From assembly GCA_920105625.2 (NCBI GenBank), contig OV050031.1, positions 228,084,194-228,148,193 on the forward strand: a stretch of 64,000 bases of DNA. Reading direction: 5' to 3'. The position numbers were made by a program, and so were the translations under genes. The notes under the pieces are model-generated. The model worked only from the letters and a program-made list of their open reading frames with translations, ran no database searches and was not told the DNA's origin. Positions 21,038 to 31,951 of the stretch are shown piece after piece; the stretch's first letter is position 1; each line of letters begins with the position of its first letter. The DNA comes from Clusia tigrina (Eukaryota; Arthropoda; Insecta; Diptera; Clusiidae).

Positions 21038-22379
21038 ATAGGTATATTTTTTCCCTTTGGGAGGGGAAATCTTCAAAAAAACACGAGGTGGTACGCACCA
21101 CCCAAGAGAGTGAGATTTTTACTCACTAAAACCACCTCCCTAACCTAACAGTTACGCTAAACCTCAAAGGTCTGATAGAAATTTAGGAAGGATTACACTA
21201 GTTAGTCCACATAAATGGAGATTTGTTAGTTAAGGAGAGAGGAATAGGAGTACATCTGCTTGATAGATCGATAATAGAACCTAGTTTTGCTATTGCAGAC
21301 ATTTTGTCTCTGTTTTCTTCTCCTGCAAACAGCACCATGTGTCTTCAGGGTGGCTCCTGGGAGCACTTCAAATATTTGATTTTACGTTATTAAAATAAAT
21401 GTATTTAAATTGCTTTGCATTTATTCGAGTGTTGAGGAAATTTCACACGCAAATTTCCACAACAAAACACAAATGCAAAACACACACAAAGCAGCAAGCA
21501 CCGCATTTGTGCGTGTGTGTGTGTTTGGTGAAAAACTGAATCGGTGGCCAGGACACATGGGTCCACCAGCGGCAACCACCGAGTTATGCTGAATTTCCAG
21601 TGAGTGGCGGTGAACTGCCGAGCGCAGGGAGCGGCGCTGACGAATGAGTTCCTCTTCTGTGCTTACCAATGACAGCGCCATACAAACCATTAGTTTGCAT
21701 TCGTGTGTGGGGCACGCTTGGCTGGGCACCATTAAATGGTGCCCTCCGCTAGGGAAGTTGCAAGGGGCGCAGACACTGCACAATGAAATCGAATTTTAAA
21801 CTAATTGCAGGATTAAATGTTATTTAGTGTGATCAAAGGAAATGCTATTAAAATCGCGGAAGCCTTTCGGGCGTTTCAATTTGTAATATGTGCGCATCAT
21901 TTGTGAATTTAAAATTAAACTGAATATATTTCCACACACGCCACACAACAAATACTTGCCTTGTTTCGCAGTGCAGGACCCTGCCAGCTGAGGAGCAAGC
22001 TCAGAGAAGTGTTGCATGTCAACATATTTCATTTAATTTGCAAGCATTTTTGCATGTTTCCCATGTCCTCCGGTACACCACAACACCCCTGCCGCGAACA
22101 ACACAACTGCAAAACGCAGCGCGCTGGACTACCGGCAGGACAATTACAGCAAACGAGCAACGTTACTGCAGCGAGCAAGGCCACAGCAGTCGCAAACTGA
22201 AGCATTTAAATTGAAGTAGAAAAGTGAGCACGTAAAAGTGAAAACTACAATTAGACTTGCAAAGCAAATAGTTAAAAAATCAATAAAGGCCGCTTGCGGT
22301 ACATGTGTATATATATGCTACAAGGACGCAAACCCAAACCACCACCACCGTCAGCGCTAGAATACTGCATACAAGTAGC
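21038..22379. other. Gene-free stretch upstream of the coiled-coil gene
   Basis: No supported coding frame was found. A GT-rich patch lies at 21509-21523. From about 22100 onward the sequence may be promoter or 5' leader of the gene starting at 22734. Confidence 0.4.
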
Positions 22380-22393
22380 GTAGCCATGGCAAC
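22380..22393. promoter_or_regulatory. X-box (RFX binding site) upstream of the coiled-coil gene
   Basis: GTAGCCATGGCAAC fits GTHNYYATRRNAAC, the canonical imperfect palindrome bound by RFX factors, with the AT spacer. It lies about 340 bp upstream of the start codon at 22734. This marks the downstream gene as a candidate ciliary or basal-body gene. Confidence 0.65.
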
Positions 22394-22733
22394 ACTTCAT
22401 AATTTACAAAATAAACAAACCCATTTCCAGCCAAAAGCAGCCGAAACTGCCTCCGACTGGCTCAAAACTATAATTTTTCTGGCGTAGGCATTACAGCAGG
22501 ACCCTGCGGTAGTCGGAACTACGTGCTCAAGGGATATGCGACATTCTAGTCTACTCAGTTGTGAGCAGTGTGCGTTTGCGTATTGACGGGTTTCCTTAAG
22601 CGTATCATATCCGCAGGCAAAACTAGCTGCATTTTTGCGACGCCAATCTTCGACTTATTGAGTCTGGTCTCATTTAAAGCAACGATTCGTTCGTACATAA
22701 GATTCCTTCGTCAGAGGGAAGTTGCTCTCCAGC

Positions 22734-25700
22734 ATGTACCCGCAATCGGAGTTGGACAACTACAAGCTGAAAGTGGAACTGCTGCAGGATAAACTGCTCA
22801 GAAGGTAGGTTCGCAAATTGAATTTAGACAGGAACTCGCAGTATTTGCGGCAAATGCTCCTCATAAACCCTCTTAAAGCTCACTTAAAGCCTTCAGCCAC
22901 ATGCACAAAATGTCGTCCTCGTTTGCCACTTTATCGCCACATTATAAGCCAAGTGTAGTAACGGAAAAGTATTATCAATTTCCTTACTTGGAGGTTGCAC
23001 ACCCGAATTTTGACTCGGTTGACTGCACAAAATAATTACGAAAATTTTATTAATTACATTTACACTCCCTCTTCATGTACACGACGACGAAATCAAACGC
23101 CGACAATGCTGTGATCCTGTGACAACTTTCGGTTTACCTCATTAAACTCATTCATTGTCTTGCGGCACCCTCCGTAATTGCGACGGTTGTCCGATGCGAA
23201 TTTAGCGAGGAGCAGCGCCAGCATTTGGAGCACCAACTGGAGCAGACGTTATACAAACGCAGTGAACAGTGAGTATATAAGTGGGTGGTGGGGTGGAGTG
23301 GGCGAGGGTTTGCTGGGGAAAATATGCGAAGGAAATTTAGATTTATGTGGGGTACTACTATTCCAGTGACAAATCGGTGCAGATGAAAACTCGCCAGAGA
23401 TATAAGCAATTCCTAGACGAACAGGAGAAGCGTAATCAGCGAAACAAGTTGCTCGTGGAGATGCTGGAGCGGATCGATCAGCAGGCCGGGGCTCTGTCAG
23501 CACGCAGTGAGCGCCTCAAAATGATGAAGGTGAGTAGTTCTGACCGTCATGCTTTCCTTCACACTGACCCCGCCCACCTTCCACAGATGCAGTATGAAAT
23601 GTACTTCGCCAAGTTGGTGCAATCGCAAACACTGCGCTGCATTCAGAGCACGGCGGCAGCAGTAACGCCGACACATATCCCAGTACTGCTGCCCACAACT
23701 CCAGTGGGCAACGTCATAGCCACCGCACCCATTAACAGTAATGATCACGACACAGCAGCAGCCACATATCAGCTTGATACTAATTTCATGCCTACGGCAG
23801 CAGGAGCAGCAGCAGCAACAACGACATATTGCCTGACACCTTGCAGCAACAGCTCAGTGGCTGCGAGCAACAATGCCACAGCCATCCCGACTTTGTCCTC
23901 GCGCCACTGGACTTTCGCCATGGCCACACCAACACCGGGGGGCGTGCTCTTAACTAGCACGCCAGCGGCAGCCGTGCCCGGAACTTTGGCACCAATGCAG
24001 CAGAATTACGTGTTCTCCACCGGCGCTGATTGTGACTATTTGCAAAGCCCAATTGGGTATATACCACGCACTCCACTGCAACCGCTACCTGTCCGCACCT
24101 CAGTCTACTTCAACGGCAGGGACGAGCTGGTGGAAGGGGACCGCAGCAGCAGCGGCAACCGTAAGAAAGCCCACAATGACGAGGAGCCAACATCAGAGGC
24201 AGATGACGAAAAGCACGATAAAATCACAATAGTTCCAGCAGCGAGGGGGTCAGTGGCAGCAATCAATTCAGCTGTAGCAGCGGACACAATTTTAGAAGCA
24301 ACGTCAATAAGTTCGCCAACGAGAAAACAAAACGAGCAGCTCCAGCAGCAGCTGCCAATGTCAGCGAAATCGTGGTCGCCACCATCAACAACATTTATTT
24401 TTGATAAATTGCCAAAGACGGCGCTGACAATGACGGAGAAAGATTTTACGCAAACTGCTGAAGCCGCTGATGGCAAAAATGATGATGTCGTCCTTGACGA
24501 CAAAGCTGCCACTAGTGGGGAACCGCAACTTGTGACGCGCTTCAGTGAGCTCTCGGAAAGACGCAGCAGCGCGGAAGCGGCAAAGCCACCCAGCTCGACT
24601 GATGTCGCTGCACATAAAAATCCCAATGAGGTTGCTGCTAAAGCCACCTATCGACAGAGCATCAATGAAACGTGGCAGCTGCCTGCCGAGCCGCCTATGA
24701 CAGAGGGTTGGCTTACTGCGGACAGGTTGGGGCTAAGGCTTCAGAACGATAGCAGTCGCCTGCTCACTGATAAGAATACGCAGAATTCGCTCGAGGCGAG
24801 TGAGCGCGCCGAGCCGTATAATGAATATGTGGCAGGTGGACTTACTGGCATATCAGTTGCAAATGGTGCCGCAGAGCCAACAGAGAGCGCGCAGTCAGAC
24901 GCGCAGATAGATAATCAATCCATGCTAAGTAAGGTCGCATCGCCGCAGCATGTGTCAATTGAGAATATTGAAAACGCTATTTATGGCGAATTGGTAAATC
25001 CACCGGCGGCCTCGGACAAAATCGACATACTCAACGCCACGCAGGAGCTGCTGGGGGAGTTAGTTACGCCACCACAACCAGAGGAAGGGCAAAGTGAACA
25101 GTTTGAGGAAACGGCATTAGAGCCAGAGCAAATGGCATCGAAGCAGAGCGACTCTGTGGATTACAGGAATTACACTCCCGCATACGGAAGTGGTGACAGT
25201 GCGGCCCACGCAGGTGATGCCAATTACAATCAGGATGCGGCTCTTACCTATGAGCCCACATACGCTACTGCGGAAGACACTACAAACGCCGAGGGCTACG
25301 CGGCCACCCCAGAGACCGCGTACAGTGGCGAAGACACAACTGCTGCCGACTACATGCAGTTCCCCGATTCAAATGCGGCGCAGCAGGATTACTCAAACCT
25401 GGACTACGCAAATTACGACGCCTCGCAATACGCTGGTGGATACGACGCAAATGTCTATCCGGGCTACACTTACGATGAAGCTACTGGCCAATACACGGCC
25501 GACCCTACGCAACAGTATCTGCCCAATGACGCCTACGCTGGGCAGAACTACGAGCAAAATCCTTACGCGGTGAATGAGCAAGGAGCAAACTACGATTATG
25601 CGGCATATGAGCAGAATGTGGACAATTCGCCGGCGACGTACGCACCAGAACCACCGGCCGAGGAATTCAAAGCGGAAGAACATGTTGTTCCTGAAACAGC

Positions 25701-26103
25701 TGCTGACGGTCCCGAAGAAGTTGTACTGCCGAAGCCGCCAACTGTCACTACTACAGCTCCCGTTGATAGTGCCGGTACTGGTGCTAGTGCTGCTCCTGTT
25801 ACGACTGCTCCTGTTACGGCTGCCCCAGTCAAAGCACCCAAACCCATACTGGCGACATCCTCGGGGGATAAGCAAGCGGCGCCTAATGATGCGCAAAAGA
25901 AGAAGAAACGCGTTAATTTTGTTGACAGCAGCGAAACGGATGACAGCTCAACCGCGAAAGCAGCTGGCGCTGCCACTTCCGCTGGTGCTGGTGGTGGTGG
26001 TGGTGGTGGTGCGGATGGTGACACTGGTGGTGCCGCTTCAAGCGAGAGTGATTTCGACTTTTCAACGGGGGACGAAATTGCGCCAAAGACAACGACCGCG
26101 TAA
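22734..26103 (+). CDS. Coiled-coil, Tyr-rich OCRE-like protein (unrecognised; candidate ciliary)
   Basis: I do not recognise this gene. Four exons with GT-AG introns fit in frame: 22734-22804, 23206-23268, 23367-23529 and 23587-26103, giving 937 residues. The third intron is only 57 bp and stop-free, so its retention would add 19 residues in frame. Residues 1-120 are Glu/Gln/Arg/Leu-rich and predicted coiled coil (ELDNYKLKVELLQDKLL, RYKQFLDEQEKRNQRNKLL). The middle is Ala/Ser/Thr-rich and low-complexity. Residues about 620-777 are Tyr-rich; near 718-745 GYTYDEATGQYTADP resembles an OCRE octamer. A KKKKR cluster lies near 871 and a Gly run near 905. The start is chosen because exon 1 splices in frame into the coiled coil. 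An X-box upstream points to cilia. Confidence 0.8.
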
Positions 26104-26223
26104 TTAGTGAGCTGCGAATTTATGTGACAATTGGCTTCACTTCACATCCTTGAATGGGTCCTTACGCAAACACGAAATTGTTATAATGAAATATTTTTGT
26201 TAAATTTGGAAATACTGACTAGG

Positions 26224-26229
26224 AATAAA
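26224..26229 (+). other. Polyadenylation signal AATAAA
   Basis: AATAAA lies 121 bp after the stop codon of the coiled-coil gene, a normal distance for a fly 3' end. Confidence 0.7.
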
Positions 26230-28031
26230 AGTTATTGAAAAAGATGAAATGATGGAAATATTTTGCCTTGAAACTAAACTTTAAGGGGGATGAAAATCCT
26301 TGCATTTGCAGTTAACTTTTGAAAGGTTAAGTTTGTGTATTGAAGCCACGAAACCAATCTCTTTGCTTCCCTTCCCCTCTCCAACCACAAAGCAGCAACA
26401 ATTGTGGGCCAAATTGCACATGCAATAAACTAATAAACATGCAATCGAATATGCCATAAACTAATCAACTATTTTTGTCAAAGATACCAGTGAAATTGTT
26501 GAAGACTTTACCGAGTCATCACTGGTAAACTTCAAGAGGATCAGAACCTCCCCATTCGCATGTAAAATTGGTACTCTTGAATAGAATTGTTTATCACAAT
26601 TAATCAGCGAACATAATGAGGGAAATGCCTCTGTGTGATGCTTAGCTTAAAGTGACTCTCATTTCATGTTCTCCATTCCTTAACTTAGGTAGGTAGGGCA
26701 GCCGCATCACCAATAAACTAGTGATGCCACTTAGACCACCAGTTGGGTCCGTTGTTCCTTCACTTAAACACGTATAATTTGGCTAAAACTGTAGTTAAAT
26801 TGGAGGCAACAACACACTCTACGAACCCCTTTACCAGGTAAACACGGATTTATTCCGCGAACACCACCATACGCAAGCATGTCTGTCCTTCATCAATGGA
26901 TGATATCAAATGGACATTCGATTGACATCACGTTTAACCATTTTTAATGTCTCCAGTTGCCGATTTTTTGTGAGAAGAGAGCACACAGAAACATTAATTT
27001 CACATCCTTGCTCCCCCAACACTCCCAACACTGCCAACGCGATGGTGGCCACTCCACTGAAAATCCCTCCGCACAGTTTGTTGATAAATTTGTATTAATT
27101 GAATGTTTAAACACCACCCAATGCACACACACTCGGGGGCGGCATGCGTACAAGTGCATCATCAACATCAACAACAACAACAGCAACAACTGCTGCTGCT
27201 GCTGCAAGTGCAGCAAGTAACCGCTGGTGCGCAGTAATTTACAATTATCAACTGTTGACATTTGGTAAAGCAATCAAGCAGCACAAGAATATGGCCCACA
27301 ACAACAACAACGACAACAACAACAATAGCAGCAACAACAACAACAATAATAGCAGCAACAACAACAACAACAACAACAACAGCAATAGCAACTGCAGCAC
27401 TTGCACCCAATGATGGACAATAGTAGCGAATGATTGAGTGAGTTCAAATGGGTCATGGACGCACGCACTTGCCCCGCACCCACCCGCGCACGCACGCACA
27501 CACTCGCAAGGGACGGCAGCGAAGGAGCGGCTTGGCTGCTTGGCATAATGGAATAATTGACGCTTAATTGAAAATGTGAAAAAGTAATTTTCATTTGCAT
27601 AAATTTTCAGCAGCGCGCAATGCACATAATAAATTTAAGCCGAGCAGGATAAAAGGCTGCAGTAAAAAATGTCCAAACACTCCAGCGTGGCCATCAGCTG
27701 AATCAGCAGTTGGTGCTGCTGCTGCTGCTGCCGGTCGCCAATTACGAATTGAATAACAGTTTTTACCGCAGTGCAGCAGCTGCCGAGCTCGCCTCCTTTT
27801 TCACGCGTATCGCATGCCGCTTACTTTTTGTCAGGCCACGTTCTTTTTTCAGGCGCTACACTCCTTGCAGTGCAGCTGGCAATCAGGCAGTTGCAGCGTG
27901 ATTGTCTGACAATGAGAGATACTATTGAAATCCCCGATCCATCCCTGACTGTACTTCCGAAGGCGATACAAATTATACACAAAACTATCTCCCAGAAGAA
28001 CTGAGTGAATATGCTCAACAAGTCCTGCTAC
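26230..28031. other. Gene-free stretch with triplet repeats and a retroelement tail
   Basis: GGTAGGTAGG at about 26689 begins a stretch that resembles the 3' tail of a minus-oriented non-LTR element (compare 8257). CAACAACAGCAACAACTGCTGCTGC (split here across 27170-27206) and CAA/AAT/AGC triplets at 27298-27392 create long apparent frames in several phases. No supported gene was found. A (GCT)n run lies at 27713-27730. Confidence 0.5.
27298..27392. repeat. CAA-type triplet microsatellite
   Basis: Nearly continuous AAC/CAA triplets with interspersed AGC. Apparent poly-Asn or poly-Gln frames are produced, but no gene context supports translation. Confidence 0.9.
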
Positions 28032-28245
28032 AGCCGCCCTCTGTGGTCTAGTAGTAAGTATGATAGACTCACAGCCCAAGAGTCGCAGGTTCAAATCCTG
28101 ACACGGGCTTGGTCTCCAAAATGCTTCTTTCTATAAAAAAAATTCCTGTCTCTTCAAGTCGAAGGCCTCAGTAGGTAGCTAGTACTCATTCCCCAACTCC
28201 TGGCGGTCGTAATGAATTATGGTGTAAGAATGATAATAATAATAA
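28032..28245 (+). repeat. tRNA-derived SINE, copy 2
   Basis: The A-box-like TGGTCTAGTAGTAAGTATG is followed by a B box GGTTCAAATCC and CACGGGCTTGGTCTC. The body GAAGGCCTCAGTAGGTAGC and ACTCATTCCCCAACTCC matches copy 1 at 5349-5540. It ends with an ATAATAATAATAA tail, the simple-repeat end expected of a SINE. Confidence 0.85.
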
Positions 28246-28569
28246 ATCCTGTCACGAAAATTTGGTGTTGCTAATAACTGGGATCACTGGACTGTGTCAA
28301 GTGATACAAAAACTATTGTTTGTTAGTTAAGCTGAAAGTAGGTTAATTGAACTGTAGTTAATTAAAGGAAGGGTTGACGAGGTTTCAAAAGTTTCAAGTG
28401 AAAGCACTTCTTAGTTCCTGTTGTCAAGTCACTACTCAACTACATCGTGGAACCATAGACGGTTTCTATTCGTCATATGACCACTCTCGAGATCTATTTA
28501 ACCCATTCCAACAAATAACTTCGTTGATGACATTGTTGTGTATACCGCAGAGTATTAGAAAAAGGACCT
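28246..28569. other. Gene-free stretch
   Basis: Nothing recognisable is seen. Confidence 0.4.
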
Positions 28570-28811
28570 CGTGGTATGAGAGAGAGCCCCTCATAGTATG
28601 AAAGAAAGGGCCTCATAGTAAGAGAGAAAGGAACTCATAGTATGAGAGAAAAGACCTCACAAGATGGCAGCAACAGTGTATTTTGCTGTAATGTGAATAT
28701 ATGGTCAATTCATTTTTAGTCAAGTATATCGGAAATCAGTATTTATTCCCAATATATATAGCTCAACAGCCATACTTAGTTTCAGTCGTATTTTATATGC
28801 ACACCTTACCT

Positions 28812-28965
28812 TGACCTCCGTGGTATAATGATAATTATGTTAGCCCCACAGTCGAGGGATCCCATGTTCGAATCCTGCTTATGGCATGGTCTCGATATGC
28901 TTCTCTCTCAACACTGTTCTCTTCGATTCGTAGACCTGAGTAGCTAGTAATCATGATACTCAAGC
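28812..28965 (+). repeat. tRNA-derived SINE, copy 3
   Basis: CCTCCGTGGTATAATGATAA (A-box region) is followed about 30 bp later by ATGTTCGAATCCTGC (B box). The downstream CATGGTCTCGATATGCTTC is shared in type with copies 2 and 5. No intact cloverleaf is present. Confidence 0.75.
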
Positions 28966-29172
28966 AGTTGTTTACACCTCAGAGTATGAGAGAAAGCACT
29001 TCTAAGTATGAGAGAAATGACCTCATGAGATGGCAACAACAGTGTATTTCGTTGTAATGTGGATATGGCTAATTCACATTTAGTCAAGTATATCGGAAAT
29101 CAGTATTTATTCAAAATATATATAGCACAACAGCCGTGATTAGTGTCAATCGTATTTGTATACCTTAGTTGA

Positions 29173-29320
29173 ACTCCGTGCTATAGTAATAAGCATGTTA
29201 CCCTCACAGTCGAGAGATCCCTGGTTCGAAACCCGCCCAGAGCGTGGTCTTGCTTTACTGCTGTCTAAATATTGCTCTCCTTCGGTTCGTAGAACAGATC
29301 CTCAAATAGTTCCAGAAATA
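29173..29320 (+). repeat. tRNA-derived SINE, copy 4
   Basis: CTCCGTGCTATAGTAATAAGC (A-box region) and TGGTTCGAAACCCGC (B box) with GCGTGGTCTTG downstream. It is the tandem partner of copy 3. Confidence 0.75.
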
Positions 29321-31897
29321 ATACATTATAGTGCCGGGTATAATAAAAACCCACCAACATATTCTATTGCTGAATGATGGTGGATCAGAATTATAAGTCC
29401 GAAACGAACTTTCGTGGCAACCGGATCCGTATTTCCTACCAAAATATACCTTATAACAGGCATTGTGAACTTGGGTCTTCCGTGCATAGCGCATTCGAAA
29501 TAGTCGGTGCGGCCGATTAAACCCATTTTTCACCAGTTTTTTGCAGATTTTAAATTTTAATTAATTTTAATTTTATTGTGAAATGCATTTTCGGATCATT
29601 GTAGCAATGATTTTAATTGCCCTCCTTGGGGAGCCCTTCCACCATTAAACTCAATTCAATTTTGAAAACTTTGAAAGGCTTTTAAGATTTCCAGGATATA
29701 CGAAGGAGCACGCATATTGGGAAATCTCATTTGAGGGCTCATAATGTAATGGATGACGAATAATGAAGCTGGTCAATACTTGATCAGTCCATATATCCTA
29801 TGGATATATGCCAGTGAGGAGGGCCAAAGTGTATAGTTCTCTAAGAAGGTCTAGGCGGCATATATTTATATGCAACACTAGTCGAATATTGTGGGGAGAT
29901 CATATCCAAAGAACGCGATAACTTAATTAACGCATAGAATTGACACCAGTACACATTTATCTTCTACTGAAAGACATTGCTATCCCTTCTTCCTTTACCA
30001 CTTTCATGCTTTTTGTCATCAGCTGAAGGCGGAATGAATATGCACATGTTTTCACCAATATTGCATTCCATGGTGACCCAAACCGGGTCACTAACGCAGA
30101 CAGTTCTGAATTACTTAGGAGGCCATCCCTAAATTCGCTTGTTATGGAAAGAAGCGCCTCAAACAAAAGTGAAACATAAAACCTCCGCTCACACTGAACT
30201 AATTTTCAGTGCGGCTCACCCCTCCTTAGTCGCACTGTAGGAGTGCTGCATGGACACTAAAGTCGAAGCCAATCGCAGCAAATTTATCTCATTCTCGAAG
30301 CTAGCACTCGGCGCTAATAAACGAAATTTATTGAAAGCAGCTGATTATGGCAAGCAACGGCGCTCTCTAGGAGCATCCTGCGCCACAGACGCTTAATTGC
30401 GGGCGGCGAGGACGTAACGATTGCAATGAATGCACGGCTACATGGCCTTTGGCGTTGTCTCTGCTCAACTGTTCTGAACGCCCCCAACTGCACCGCAGCC
30501 CCGAGTCGAGAGAATGAATTGGGCAGCGTCGCTCTGCCTTTGCCAGTTTTCCGTTAACATCACCAAACCCGCATTTGGTAGTGAGCCGCATCGCCATTCT
30601 TGCCTGTTTTTCACGACTTTTGTTCAACCGAGCGGCTTTGTTGTTGCACGCCACAACAGAGTTGTCAACAGAATCGATGATTCCGGTCGTGCTTTTAAAT
30701 ATCTCATGTCCCAAAATGTGTGGAAATGAGAGCGAGCGCGCCCACGAGGTTGGCGTGTTCGTCGTGTTTTCGTAATTTCGCAAAGGTTTCCTGCCAACAA
30801 AAGAAGTGTTGTTTTGGTTATTGGTACAAACTTCTCGCTTGCCTGCTTGGTCGTGGCTTGTGTTGCTGCTCCTTCTTTGTCGTTTCTATGTTTGGCAGTT
30901 AAGGATACGACGCCCCTTCTCTACGCAGCCTATTGGTGTATTGATCTTTTCTCCCACATGGCGAAACAAACAGTTTAATTTTGCTTTTAGTTATAGAGTA
31001 ATAGAGGATATTTGGCTATTGAAACTTGCAATAATGCCGACGCCATAAAAAATCCTTTACAAATTGAATTACTCCGATATTCAGCAGATAATTTGGCGAT
31101 ATCTTTAAAGGCCCTCAAGCAAAATGTATGCGATTACGCAGTTATAAGCAAATGCGGCAGCTACAGTTCGTTTATGTACACGTCTACGAGGCAAGTAGCA
31201 AGCCACGTGAGGCGGTTAAGTTGGGATTACACAGTATTAATTTAAATTCGTGTATGATGTCCTGAAGGGGAAGGAGTGCAGACTGAAGTGTGTTGTCTTT
31301 GAACGCATTTGAAGCGAAGTTTCTTAGTTCATAAGATAAAGACAGCACTCTCTGTATTGGATGCTCATGCAACTTAAATACTGAAAGCAACCAGAGTGGG
31401 TGCAAAATGTACTCACAGACCCCCCCCCAACTGCCCCGCACGCGCTAGCAATCTGCTTACTTCTCATTTTATGTTCTCCTGCCAAAACGTTTTCGAACCC
31501 GTTTAGAAAATTAAATAAGCCTTTGCCCAAATCACCATAAATCGTCCATGTAGAACAGCAACCTCAGCGCTCCACTGAAAAGCGGAATATTTAAATAATA
31601 TCAAAATGCTTGCAGTGCTCCAATGGAGAAGGTTCGTTTCGTTGATTTGTTTCACTTGTGTCAAGAACACAAATTTCAATTATGGCTACTCTCGGATCCT
31701 GCCTCAACCGAACAGAAGTGCGGACAAATACGGTGAAGATGTTACCTTTCAATTGAATCTGATGCTCGGTTTATTATATTTTTATTATTGTTGCTTCACA
31801 CAATTTTTTAGTATGCCACAGGGACATTATCGAAATAACGCGGTTTACCTTTTACGAGTACCTCTCATTCAACCCCCCACCCCCGCCGAACCAATGA
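29321..31897. other. Gene-free stretch
   Basis: There are short open frames only (largest about 138 codons at 30367-30783 minus), with no recognisable domain, splice-linked exons or transposon ends. Confidence 0.45.
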
Positions 31898-31951
31898 CAG
31901 TGCCAGTGCCAGTGCCAGTGCCAGTGCCAGTGCCAGTGCCAGCGCCAGCGC
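31898..31951. repeat. GCCAGT hexanucleotide repeat
   Basis: About eight copies of GTGCCA/GCCAGT, ending in GCGCCA variants. It gives Pro-Val and His-Trp dipeptide frames by composition alone. Confidence 0.9.

Larger units (their letters stand above)
28570..29320 (+). repeat. Tandem pair of about 370-bp units, each ending in a tRNA-like segment
   Basis: Each unit runs from GAGAGAAA/CTCATAGTATG repeats through AGATGGCA (28662 and 29031, 369 bp apart), TCAAGTATATCGGAAATCAG and a TATATATAGC segment, to a tRNA-like SINE body. The two units differ by many substitutions, so the duplication is old. The first unit also carries about four short internal repeats of AGTATGAGAGAAAGG type. Confidence 0.8.

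Noticed and set aside
23347..23366. ATG at 23347 as the start of the 918-codon frame
   Set aside because: It lies in the intron before a good acceptor at 23366. Two upstream exons splice in frame and extend the coiled coil to an ATG at 22734.
24105..24647. 180-codon minus-strand frame antisense to the coiled-coil gene (also 25393-25896 and 25596-26024)
   Set aside because: Shadows of the low-complexity plus-strand coding sequence; no domain.
27144..27625. Asn- or Leu-rich frames over the CAA repeats
   Set aside because: Triplet microsatellite in all phases, without gene context.
28032..29320. True tRNA genes at the A-box/B-box segments
   Set aside because: No complete cloverleaf or conserved anticodon arm could be drawn, and SINE bodies follow; they are SINE heads.
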